In this document: positions 1 through 6,214 of the stretch, piece after piece | Layout of the letters: the number at the start of each line of letters is the position of its first letter | How positions within the stretch are numbered: the stretch's first letter is position 1 | Assembly (NCBI GenBank): GCA_964448645.1 | Contig: CAYUZY010000107.1 | Span: 1-6,229 of the forward strand | Reading direction: 5' to 3' | Length of the DNA: 6,229 nucleotides | Source of the DNA: GCA-2719315 sp964448645 | GTDB lineage: Bacteria; Bacteroidota; Bacteroidia; Flavobacteriales; Flavobacteriaceae | Made by a program: the position numbers and the translations under genes | The notes under the pieces: generated by a model | What the model was told of the DNA's origin: nothing | Databases searched by the model: none | What the model saw: only the letters and a program-made list of their open reading frames with translations

Positions 1-157
1 TTTTTCCATAACCGTAAGGTAAAAACTTTCTATATTTAGAATTATCTATTGGATCTGTAAATTTTGATCCTTTGTAATAAATTTTAAGTAATGGTCTTAA
101 AAATATACTTATTCTTATAAGATATTTCCTCGGAATTAAATTTAGAATAAAATTCAT
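1..157 (-). CDS. class I SAM-dependent methyltransferase, N-terminal fragment (cut by window edge)
   Basis: The first 52 codons of an open frame start at ATG 157 and run off the left edge without a stop. The visible protein begins MNFILNLIPRKY. It has a hydrophobic, basic N-terminal stretch (residues 1-29) and then a block around residues 33-52 containing FTDPID and RKFLPYGYG. I recall this N-terminal block from flavobacterial proteins annotated as class I SAM-dependent methyltransferases and encoded directly downstream of map. The SAM-binding Rossmann motifs would lie beyond the edge, so the enzymatic assignment rests on family memory and position, not on visible catalytic motifs. The substrate is unknown. 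The start is 10 bp after the map stop codon and has no Shine-Dalgarno sequence, so the gene is probably cotranscribed with map and gpmI. Being a gene is secure; the product name is less so. Confidence 0.7.
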   Translation of the reverse strand, partial: MNFILNLIPRKYLIRISIFLRPLLKIYYKGSKFTDPIDNSKYRKFLPYGYGK

Positions 158-167
158 AATGAAGTTA

Positions 168-971
168 TTAAAATTTGTTTTCTTCATCAGAAGATATACC
201 TAACGCTTCATAAACATATTTAAAAGTTGAAAGAAGCTTTGGTTTGCCTTCTATTATTGCAATATTATGTGCAAAATGAGGACTTGGCATTCCATCATAT
301 GTTAAAATTGTCCACCCATCATTTAATTGTTTGATTTTGTGAGTCCCCAAATTAATCATAGGTTCAATAGCAATTACCATTCCTTCTTGTATTTTTTTTC
401 CTTTTCCTTTTTTACCGTAATTAGGAACTTCTGGACCTTCATGCATTTTCTCACCTAGTCCATGACCAACAAGTTCTCTAACAATTCCGTAACCTTCTTT
501 TTCATTACATTTTTGAATTGCAAAACCTATATCTCCAATTCTGTTTCCAATTTTAAACTCAGAAATTCCTTTATATAGTGATTCTTTAGAAATTTTTAGT
601 AATTTTTTTACTTCAGGTTTTACATCTCCTACTTCAAATGTGTAGGCATGATCTCCATAAAAACCGTTATATAGTACTCCACAGTCAATTGATAATATAT
701 CGCCATTTTTAAGAGGTTCTTTATTAGGGATACCATGAACAACTTGTGAATTGGGACTAACACATAAGGTGTTTGGAAAATCATATAAACCTAAAAATCC
801 TGGCTCAGCTCCATGGTCTCTTATAAAGGTTTCTGCCAATTTATCTAATTTTAATGAACTTATACCGGGTTTAATTTCATTAGCAAGCATTCCTAAAGTT
901 TTTGAAACTATTTGAGCACTTTTTCTGATTAAATCGATTTCATGAGAATTTTTAAGTATAATTTTGGACAT
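168..971 (-). CDS. map: type I methionine aminopeptidase, with one metal-ligand glutamate replaced by alanine
   Basis: This enzyme removes the initiator methionine from new cytosolic proteins using a dinuclear metal centre. At 267 aa it has the usual length for a bacterial type I enzyme. The pita-bread fold landmarks are present: His79 (VVHGIPN), Asp96 (IDCG), Asp107 (GDHAYTF), His170 (VGHGLG), His177 (MHEGPEVPNYG) and Glu203 (IEPM). These match E. coli H79, D97, D108, H171, H178 and E204. The position of the last ligand, E. coli E235, is residue 234 in PHFAHNIAI, where the family has HFEH or QFEH; here it is alanine (GCA, plus-strand 270-272). That glutamate bridges both metals in the family, so activity may be altered. 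The C-terminal LLSTFKYVYEALGI is typical of Bacteroidota. The frame ends in two tandem TAA codons (170-165). The gene lies 26 bp after gpmI and 10 bp before the methyltransferase, consistent with an operon. Confidence 0.96.
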   Translation of the reverse strand: MSKIILKNSHEIDLIRKSAQIVSKTLGMLANEIKPGISSLKLDKLAETFIRDHGAEPGFLGLYDFPNTLCVSPNSQVVHGIPNKEPLKNGDILSIDCGVLYNGFYGDHAYTFEVGDVKPEVKKLLKISKESLYKGISEFKIGNRIGDIGFAIQKCNEKEGYGIVRELVGHGLGEKMHEGPEVPNYGKKGKGKKIQEGMVIAIEPMINLGTHKIKQLNDGWTILTYDGMPSPHFAHNIAIIEGKPKLLSTFKYVYEALGISSDEENKF

Positions 972-982
972 TTTTATTTTTG

Positions 983-999
983 AAAGAATTTTATTCTTT
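983..999 (-). other. weak intercistronic hairpin between gpmI and map
   Basis: A perfect 7-bp inverted repeat, AAAGAAT and ATTCTTT with a 3-base spacer, starts inside the gpmI stop codon and fills most of the 26-bp gap to map. The stem is almost all A-U with one G-C pair, so it is weak. It has no long U-run on the minus strand and is followed within 12 bases by the map start. It could be an mRNA processing or stability element, or simply chance in AT-rich DNA. A terminator is unlikely because map has no visible promoter of its own. Confidence 0.2.
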
Positions 1000-2518
1000 A
1001 AATTATCAATGATTTTCTATCCATAGATTTTGGAATATCAATATTCATTAAATCTAAAATTGTAGGAGCGATATCACTTAAAATTCCAGATTTTATTTTA
1101 TTTTTTTTTGAATCTACTAAAATAACAGGAACAGGATTTGTAGTATGAGCTGTATTTGGACTTCCATCACTATTTATCATTTTTTCACAGTTTCCATGAT
1201 CAGCTATTATTAATATAAAATAATCTTTCGAAAGAGCTTTCTTAACTATTCTACCTAGACAATTGTCTACTGTTTCACATGCTTTTATTGCAGCATTTAA
1301 ATTTCCTGTATGCCCAACCATATCAGGATTTGCAAAATTTATACAGATAAAATCAGGGTTATCGGTTTCAATATAATTTATAGTTTTATTCATTACATCA
1401 AAAGCACTCATTTCTGGAACCATATCATATGTCGGTACTTTTGGAGATGGACATAAGATTCTTTTCTCCCCAATGAAAGGTTCTTCTTTTCCTCCATTGA
1501 AAAAATAAGTAACATGAGGATATTTTTCAGTTTCTGCAATTCTGAGCTGGGTTTTGTTTGCTTTAGAAAGAGTTTCCCCAAGTGTTTCCTTTAGATTCTC
1601 TTTGTCAAAAAGAACTTTAATTTTTGTATATTTTTCATTATAATTTGTAAGAGTTATATAATATGTTTCAACTGGATTCATATTAAATTCTTTTTTTCCA
1701 TTTTGGCTTAACACTTCAGTAAGTTCTCTAGCTCTATCACTTCTGAAATTAAAAAAAATAACAATGTCACCTTTATTAATTTTTCCAATTGGTTTACCAT
1801 CTTTGTCAGATTTAAAATGAGGCTCAATAAATTCATCGGTAATACCTTTTTTATAGCTGTTTAAAATACTTTTATTTAGATCTTCAGATTTAATACCTTC
1901 TCCATTAATTAAAAGATCATATGACTTTTTAATTCTTTCCCATCTTTTATCTCTGTCCATTGCATAAAATCTTCCTATTACAGAAGCTAAAACAGCTCCG
2001 TATTTTATAAATTTTTCATTGACATACTTAATAAAATTTATTCCTGATTTTGGATCAACATCTCTACCATCTGTAATTGCATGAATAAAAACATTTTTAA
2101 GATTATACTTTGATGTTATTTTTATTAATTCCTCAAGATGAGAAATATGAGAATGGACACCTCCATCAGATAATAAACCTATATAGTGAATAGGTTTATT
2201 GTTTTTTTTTGCTAAATTTAAACTATTTATTAAAGTTTTATTTTTTGCCAATGTGTTATTTTGAATGGAAATATTTATTTTAGCTAAATCTTGATTTACA
2301 ATTCTTCCAGCACCTATATTCATATGACCAACTTCACTATTTCCCATTTGTCCTTTTGGAAGGCCAACATATTCTCCGTCAGTTCTTAAATTACTGTAAT
2401 TATATTTTTTAAATAGTTTGTCAATGTTTGGAGTTTTGGATAATTCAACAGCAGATACATTAGGATCTTTTCCAATTCCCCATCCATCTAAAATCATTAG
2501 AATCCCTTTTTTTGACAT
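998..2518 (-). CDS. gpmI: 2,3-bisphosphoglycerate-independent phosphoglycerate mutase
   Basis: This enzyme interconverts 3- and 2-phosphoglycerate in glycolysis and gluconeogenesis in the cytosol, using Mn2+ and a phosphoserine intermediate. The length of 506 aa is normal for the family. Residues of the alkaline-phosphatase-like catalytic domain are visible: Asp11 (ILDGWG), nucleophile Ser61 (GNSEVGH), Asp399 and His403 (NPDMVGHTG), Asp440 and His441 (ADHGN) and His458 (NTAHTTNP). The inserted phosphotransferase domain shows His122 (GGVHSH), DGRD at 150-153, FRSDR at 258-262 and Lys332 (EKYPHVTYFFNGG). The start is set at ATG 2518 because MSKKGILMILDGWG is the family N-terminus. The frame is open to 2635, but the extra 39 codons are unrelated to the family and would overlap rsgA. 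There is no Shine-Dalgarno sequence, only an A-rich leader. It is the first gene of the gpmI-map-methyltransferase operon. Confidence 0.98.
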   Translation of the reverse strand: MSKKGILMILDGWGIGKDPNVSAVELSKTPNIDKLFKKYNYSNLRTDGEYVGLPKGQMGNSEVGHMNIGAGRIVNQDLAKINISIQNNTLAKNKTLINSLNLAKKNNKPIHYIGLLSDGGVHSHISHLEELIKITSKYNLKNVFIHAITDGRDVDPKSGINFIKYVNEKFIKYGAVLASVIGRFYAMDRDKRWERIKKSYDLLINGEGIKSEDLNKSILNSYKKGITDEFIEPHFKSDKDGKPIGKINKGDIVIFFNFRSDRARELTEVLSQNGKKEFNMNPVETYYITLTNYNEKYTKIKVLFDKENLKETLGETLSKANKTQLRIAETEKYPHVTYFFNGGKEEPFIGEKRILCPSPKVPTYDMVPEMSAFDVMNKTINYIETDNPDFICINFANPDMVGHTGNLNAAIKACETVDNCLGRIVKKALSKDYFILIIADHGNCEKMINSDGSPNTAHTTNPVPVILVDSKKNKIKSGILSDIAPTILDLMNIDIPKSMDRKSLII

Positions 2519-2525
2519 TATTTTT

Positions 2526-2541
2526 TTTGTAAAGATACAAA
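2526..2541. repeat. 6-bp inverted repeat overlapping the gpmI promoter candidate
   Basis: TTTGTA (2526-2531) and TACAAA (2536-2541) form a perfect inverted repeat with a 4-base spacer. It is centred on the candidate gpmI -7 element. The position would suit an operator for a dimeric regulator. Six-base palindromes are common by chance in DNA this AT-rich, and no regulator gene is nearby, so this is only a candidate. Confidence 0.2.
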
Positions 2542-2557
2542 TTCGGAAAATGGTCAA
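2530..2557 (-). promoter_or_regulatory. candidate gpmI promoter (-7 TATCTTTA, -33 TTG)
   Basis: Read on the minus strand, TATCTTTA (2537-2530) matches the Bacteroidota -7 consensus TAnnTTTG at all but the last base. A TTG lies upstream at 2557-2555. The 17-base gap is shorter than the usual 19-21, which weakens the call. If it is real, transcription would start around 2526, giving gpmI a leader of under 10 nt. Confidence 0.3.
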
Positions 2558-2566
2558 TATTAATGA

Positions 2567-2597
2567 TTTGGTAAAAAAAAATCTAAATCTTACTTTG
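2567..2597 (+). promoter_or_regulatory. candidate rsgA-dtd promoter (-33 TTTG, -7 TTACTTTG)
   Basis: TTTG at 2567-2570 and TTACTTTG at 2590-2597 fit the Bacteroidota primary-sigma pattern. The -7 box matches TAnnTTTG at 5 of its 6 fixed positions, and the 19-base spacer is within the usual 19-21. The expected start of transcription, about 4 bases beyond the -7 box, is near 2601, only about 7 nt before the rsgA start codon. This is the better of the two promoter candidates in the divergent region. Confidence 0.45.
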
Positions 2598-2607
2598 CAA
2601 TAAAAAA

Positions 2608-3534
2608 TTGAAGAAAGGAATTGTATATCGATCAACAGGAATTTGGCATCTTGTTAAATCCGGCAAAAATTTTTACAATTGTAGAATCAAAGGAAAACTT
2701 CGACTTGAAAATTCGAAAAGTACAAGTCCAGTTGTTGTGGGAGATAATGTAAATTTCATTTTAGAAATTAAAAATAATAATCAAGGTGTTATTATTGAAG
2801 TAAAAAAAAGAAGAAATTATATTATTAGAAAGTCAGTAAAGCTATCTAAACAAGTTCAGATAATTGCTTCAAATATTGATCAAATTTTTTTAATTATTAC
2901 TTTAAATTACCCAATTACTTTTACTCAATTCATTGACAGAATATTAGTTACAGCAGAGGCTTATAAGATTCCATTAAATCTTGTTTTTAATAAAATGGAT
3001 TTATATTCATCATCAGAAAAAAATGAAATAGAAATTTTAAAAAAAACATATGAATCAATAGGTTACAAATGTTTAAAAATTTCAGCTTTAGATATAGCTT
3101 TAGTAGATAAAGTATCAAAATTAATGAATAAGAAGGTTAATATGATTATTGGTCATAGTGGCGTCGGAAAGTCAACTTTGATTAATTCTATTTCTCCTAA
3201 TCTATCTATTAAAACATCTGAGATCTCTAATTTATATAAACAAGGTCAGCATACAACAACTTATTCAGAAATGTTTGATTTAAATAATGGAATTAAAATA
3301 ATTGATACTCCAGGAATTAAAGGTTTTGGATTAGTTGATATGAATTCCAATGATATTGGAGATTATTTTCCAGAGTTTAAAAGTTTAAAAGAAAATTGTA
3401 AATACAATAATTGTTTACATTTAAATGAACCTAAATGTGCAGTTCTAAATGCATTGAAAAATAAAATAATCTCAGATTCAAGATATAAAAGTTATTTAAA
3501 TTTGATTGATGAAAGTTCAACATATAGAAAATAA
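2608..3534 (+). CDS. rsgA: ribosome small-subunit-dependent GTPase RsgA (YjeQ/EngC family)
   Basis: RsgA is a circularly permuted GTPase that binds the 30S subunit late in its maturation and helps release assembly factors. The 308 aa show the family order. An N-terminal OB-fold (about residues 1-70) is followed by the permuted G motifs: NKMD (128-131, G4), SA (159-160, G5), GHSGVGKST (182-190, G1/P-loop), the threonine-rich switch I stretch at 216-218 (G2) and DTPG (233-236, G3). A C-terminal zinc finger uses Cys264, Cys269, His271 and Cys277. The start is TTG: no ATG or GTG lies between the in-frame upstream stop at 2584-2586 and the conserved N-terminus KGIVYRSTGIWH, so TTG 2608 is the best choice. 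There is no Shine-Dalgarno sequence, and a promoter candidate ends about 10 bases upstream. dtd follows after 4 bp and is probably cotranscribed. Confidence 0.97.
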   Translation: MKKGIVYRSTGIWHLVKSGKNFYNCRIKGKLRLENSKSTSPVVVGDNVNFILEIKNNNQGVIIEVKKRRNYIIRKSVKLSKQVQIIASNIDQIFLIITLNYPITFTQFIDRILVTAEAYKIPLNLVFNKMDLYSSSEKNEIEILKKTYESIGYKCLKISALDIALVDKVSKLMNKKVNMIIGHSGVGKSTLINSISPNLSIKTSEISNLYKQGQHTTTYSEMFDLNNGIKIIDTPGIKGFGLVDMNSNDIGDYFPEFKSLKENCKYNNCLHLNEPKCAVLNALKNKIISDSRYKSYLNLIDESSTYRK

Positions 3535-3538
3535 TTGA

Positions 3539-3991
3539 ATGAAAGCTGTATTACAAAGAGTTAATAATGCTAAGGTTTTAATAAATAATATCGAAGAAAA
3601 AATTATTGATTCTGGCATTGTTGTTTTATTGGGAATTGAAAAAAATGATAGCAGAGAAGATGCTGATTGGTTAGTAAATAAAATTGTTAATATGAGAATA
3701 TTTAATGATCAAACTGATGTTATGAATCTATCACTAATAGACATTAATGGATCAATTATGATTATAAGTCAATTTACTTTAATTGCTTCTACAAAAAAGG
3801 GAAATAGACCTTCATATATTAATGCAGCTAGACATGATCATGCAGTTCCTTTATATAATTATTTTATAAACAAAACTTCAAGTTTAATATCTAAACCAAT
3901 AATTACAGGTGAGTTTGGGGCAAATATGATAGTTAGTATAGAAAATGATGGTCCTGTAACAATTATTATCGATTCAAAAAATAAAGAATAA
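3539..3991 (+). CDS. dtd: D-aminoacyl-tRNA deacylase
   Basis: Dtd hydrolyses D-amino acids (and glycine mischarged on tRNA-Ala) from tRNA, keeping the wrong chirality out of translation. It acts as a cytosolic homodimer. The 150-aa length is typical. The two signature motifs that form the active site across the dimer are intact: SQFTL at residues 77-81 and the Gly-cisPro loop NDGPVT at 136-141. The N-terminus MKAVLQRV is the usual family start, supporting ATG 3539. The gene lies 4 bp after rsgA with no convincing promoter of its own. It ends 2 bp before the convergent murB stop codon. Confidence 0.97.
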   Translation: MKAVLQRVNNAKVLINNIEEKIIDSGIVVLLGIEKNDSREDADWLVNKIVNMRIFNDQTDVMNLSLIDINGSIMIISQFTLIASTKKGNRPSYINAARHDHAVPLYNYFINKTSSLISKPIITGEFGANMIVSIENDGPVTIIIDSKNKE

Positions 3992-3993
3992 AA

Positions 3994-5001
3994 TTATAAG
4001 ATATTAACTTCAAATTCTAAAGAAATATTAAAATTTCTTTTAACATCATTTTTAATTTTTTTAGCAACATTTAAAACATCTATTCCTGATGCTTTTCCAT
4101 TATTAACAAGAACTAATGCTTGGTTTTTATATATACCGACATCACCAATGTTTAGACCTTTATATCCAAGTTGTTCTATTAACCATCCGGCGGGTATTTT
4201 AATTCCATTATTTAGAGCTTCATACCCTGGAATGTCCTTAAATTTATTTTTTAAATTTTCATAATGATTTAATTCAATTATAGGGTTTTTAAAAAAACTT
4301 CCTGCATTTCCAATTTTTTTTGAATCTGGCAGCTTAGATTGTCTAATTTTTATAATTGCTTTAGAAATATTTTGAATTGAAAGTTTCTTGTTTTCAAGAA
4401 CTTCTTTTATTTTCCCATAGCTAGTAATGTATTTGTGAGGTTCTTTGTTAAGTTTTAAGAAAACTTTCATTATTATATAATTGTTTTTTTCCTTTGTTTT
4501 AAATATTGAACTTCTATATGTAAATTTACAGTCCTTAAGAGAAAATTTTCTAATTTTTTTTGTTTTTATATTTAAGGCTTCACAACATAAGAAAACGTCT
4601 TTTAATTCAACACCATAAGCACCAATATTTTGGATAGGAGCGGCACCCACACTTCCTGGAATTAAAGATAAATTTTCAATTCCTCCAAGATTATTATTAA
4701 GAGTCCATAAAACTAAATCATGCCAATTTTCTCCAGCACTTATTTCAATTGTTACATTTTTTTTAGACTCATTAATAATTGAAATACCTTTATTGGCAAT
4801 ATGAATTGTAAGACCATCAAAGTCACTAGTAAGAAGTATATTACTTCCTCCACCTAATATTCTATAATTTTTATATTGATTATTTTCTAATGCTTTTTTT
4901 AATTCATTAAAATTTTTTACAGAAACAAAGCCTTTTGAAATAACATCAATTTTAAAAGTATTGAATGTTTTGAGTGAAACATTTTCTTTAATTGTAAGCA
5001 T
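3994..5001 (-). CDS. murB: UDP-N-acetylenolpyruvoylglucosamine reductase
   Basis: MurB is a cytosolic FAD enzyme that uses NADPH to reduce UDP-GlcNAc-enolpyruvate to UDP-MurNAc, the second committed step of peptidoglycan synthesis. The 335-aa length and retained middle region fit a type I (E. coli-like) MurB. FAD-binding landmarks are GGGSN (50-54) and PGSVGAAPIQNIGAYG (115-130). The catalytic residues are present: Arg163 (TYRSS), proton-donor Ser235 (GNAGSFFKNP) and Glu331 (LEFEVNIL), matching E. coli R159, S229 and E325. PAGWLIEQLGYKG (270-282) is also typical. ATG 5001 gives the normal N-terminus, with no Shine-Dalgarno sequence. The gene starts 22 bp after the aminotransferase stop with no promoter candidate between them, so the two are probably cotranscribed. 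Confidence 0.97.
   Translation of the reverse strand: MLTIKENVSLKTFNTFKIDVISKGFVSVKNFNELKKALENNQYKNYRILGGGSNILLTSDFDGLTIHIANKGISIINESKKNVTIEISAGENWHDLVLWTLNNNLGGIENLSLIPGSVGAAPIQNIGAYGVELKDVFLCCEALNIKTKKIRKFSLKDCKFTYRSSIFKTKEKNNYIIMKVFLKLNKEPHKYITSYGKIKEVLENKKLSIQNISKAIIKIRQSKLPDSKKIGNAGSFFKNPIIELNHYENLKNKFKDIPGYEALNNGIKIPAGWLIEQLGYKGLNIGDVGIYKNQALVLVNNGKASGIDVLNVAKKIKNDVKRNFNISLEFEVNIL
4019..4040 (+). terminator. possible weak terminator or hairpin downstream of dtd, inside murB
   Basis: A perfect 8-bp inverted repeat, AAAGAAAT and ATTTCTTT with a 6-base loop, lies 27 bases after the dtd stop codon. On the plus strand it ends in a short T-run (4038-4041). It is the only hairpin I noticed close to the convergent junction. 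It lies inside the 3' coding end of murB, has just one G-C pair, and about one such repeat per few kilobases is expected by chance at this base composition. I give it low weight. Confidence 0.2.
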
Positions 5002-5023
5002 ATTTGAATATAGTAAACTCTAT

Positions 5024-6214
5024 TTAATTTTGATAAACTTTTAAAGCTTTTTCTAGAATTTGAGTTGCTCTAATTAGTTTGGAGGGTTTTAAAATAAAAG
5101 CAAACCGAACTTTATCAATGCCGTATCCAGGAGTTGAATAAAACCCTTGAGCTGGAGCTAACATAACTGTCTGATTTGAATCATTAAAATCTTCAAGTAA
5201 AAAACGACAGAAATTTTCTGCATTTTTTACAGGTAATTTAACTATACAAAAAAAAGCTCCCATAGGTTTAGTTACTGAAACACCATCTATTTTTTTTAAA
5301 TTATCAATTAGAACTTTTCGACGATTAGAGTATTTTTTTAAAACTTCTAACATATAACTTTTAGGTGCTTCAAGAGCTGCTTCACTTGCAATTAAAGCAT
5401 AAGTAGGAGGAGAGAGTCTTAGCTGAGCAAATTTTAGAATATTTTTAATAACAGATTTGTTTTTTGATATAATACAGCCAACTCTAGCTCCACAGAGACT
5501 ATATCTTTTTGAAACTGAATCTATCATAATAGAAATAGATTTATATTTTGAGTTACTTAAAACAGAATAATGTTTAATTTTATCATAAATAAACTCTCTG
5601 TATACTTCATCAACAATTATGAAAATATCATTTTTCAATGCAATTTCACAAAGAGAGTTTATATCTTTTTCACTGTAAACATGTCCAGTTGGATTACTAG
5701 GGTTGCAAATAAGTATTGCTTTAGTTTTTCTGTTTATTTTTGAAATGATCTTATTTAAAGAAGGAATTTCAAAGTTTTCTTCTTTATCAGATATAATTGG
5801 AATTACTTTTACACTTGAAGCAGCTGCAAATCCATTATAATTAGCATAAAAAGGTTCGGGAATAATGATTTCATCTTTTACATCACAAATAACATTTAAA
5901 CAAAAAGTTAGAGCCTCACTTGCTCCAGTAGTAATTACAATCTGATCTGGATTTACTTTAATTTCATGACTATTATAATATTTGCAAAGACTTTTTCTAT
6001 ATGAAAGAGGTCCTTGTGAGGGTCCATAAGGAAGTAATTTTAATTTAGATTCTGTTACTGCATTTAATGCTTCTATAGGAGCTTCAATATCAGGTTGACC
6101 AATATTTAAATGTAATATATCAATTCCTCTAGATTTTGCTTTTTCTGCATAAGTCGCCAATTTTCTGATAGGTGAAAAAGGCAATTGAACTCCTTTATTT
6201 GATAATTTAGGCAT
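5024..6214 (-). CDS. class I/II PLP-dependent aminotransferase (AspC-like, fold type I)
   Basis: This is a cytosolic pyridoxal-phosphate transaminase of the aspartate aminotransferase superfamily, complete at 396 aa. The fold type I landmarks are present: GQPD (39-42), TGASEAL (96-102, phosphate binding), NPSNPTG (171-177), Asp202 and Tyr205 in VDEVYREF (the Asp pairs with the PLP pyridine nitrogen), Schiff-base Lys236 (SVSKRYSLCGARVG), Arg244 (PLP phosphate) and Arg370 (VRFAF, substrate alpha-carboxylate). MPKLSNKG...SPIRKL is the usual N-terminus in Bacteroidota orthologues, supporting ATG 6214. These are usually named aspartate aminotransferase, but the motifs do not fix the amino-donor specificity, so I give no symbol. 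murB follows after 22 bp; I recall this pairing from other flavobacteria. Only 15 bases upstream are in the window, so its promoter is not visible. Confidence 0.93.
   Translation of the reverse strand: MPKLSNKGVQLPFSPIRKLATYAEKAKSRGIDILHLNIGQPDIEAPIEALNAVTESKLKLLPYGPSQGPLSYRKSLCKYYNSHEIKVNPDQIVITTGASEALTFCLNVICDVKDEIIIPEPFYANYNGFAAASSVKVIPIISDKEENFEIPSLNKIISKINRKTKAILICNPSNPTGHVYSEKDINSLCEIALKNDIFIIVDEVYREFIYDKIKHYSVLSNSKYKSISIMIDSVSKRYSLCGARVGCIISKNKSVIKNILKFAQLRLSPPTYALIASEAALEAPKSYMLEVLKKYSNRRKVLIDNLKKIDGVSVTKPMGAFFCIVKLPVKNAENFCRFLLEDFNDSNQTVMLAPAQGFYSTPGYGIDKVRFAFILKPSKLIRATQILEKALKVYQN

Larger units (their letters stand above)
2519..2607. promoter_or_regulatory. divergent gpmI / rsgA promoter region
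   Basis: These 89 bp separate the divergent starts of gpmI (minus) and rsgA (plus). They must carry promoters for both transcripts unless transcription comes from outside the window. The region is very AT-rich and holds A or T tracts of 8-9 bases (2521-2528 and 2573-2581). Candidate Bacteroidota-type elements for each direction are listed separately. No riboswitch-like structure is visible. Confidence 0.7.

Noticed and set aside
2418..2603. 61-codon open frame on the plus strand across the gpmI start and the divergent intergenic region
   Set aside because: Most of it is antisense to the conserved N-terminus of gpmI, the translated product resembles nothing I recognise, and it ends at the rsgA promoter. 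It is a shadow of the gpmI reading frame.
2519..2635. 39-codon N-terminal extension of gpmI in the same frame
   Set aside because: The extension is not like the family, would cover the promoter region and overlap the start of rsgA on the other strand. The conserved N-terminus begins at ATG 2518.
3497..3504. TAAATTTG, a perfect -7 box match just upstream of dtd
   Set aside because: No TTG lies 19-21 bases upstream, the match is inside rsgA, and dtd is 4 bp from rsgA. A chance match in AT-rich DNA is more likely than a separate dtd promoter.
5002..5023. Possible promoter between the aminotransferase and murB
   Set aside because: The 22-bp gap and the sequence just upstream show no TAnnTTTG-like box on the minus strand. 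Cotranscription is the simpler reading.
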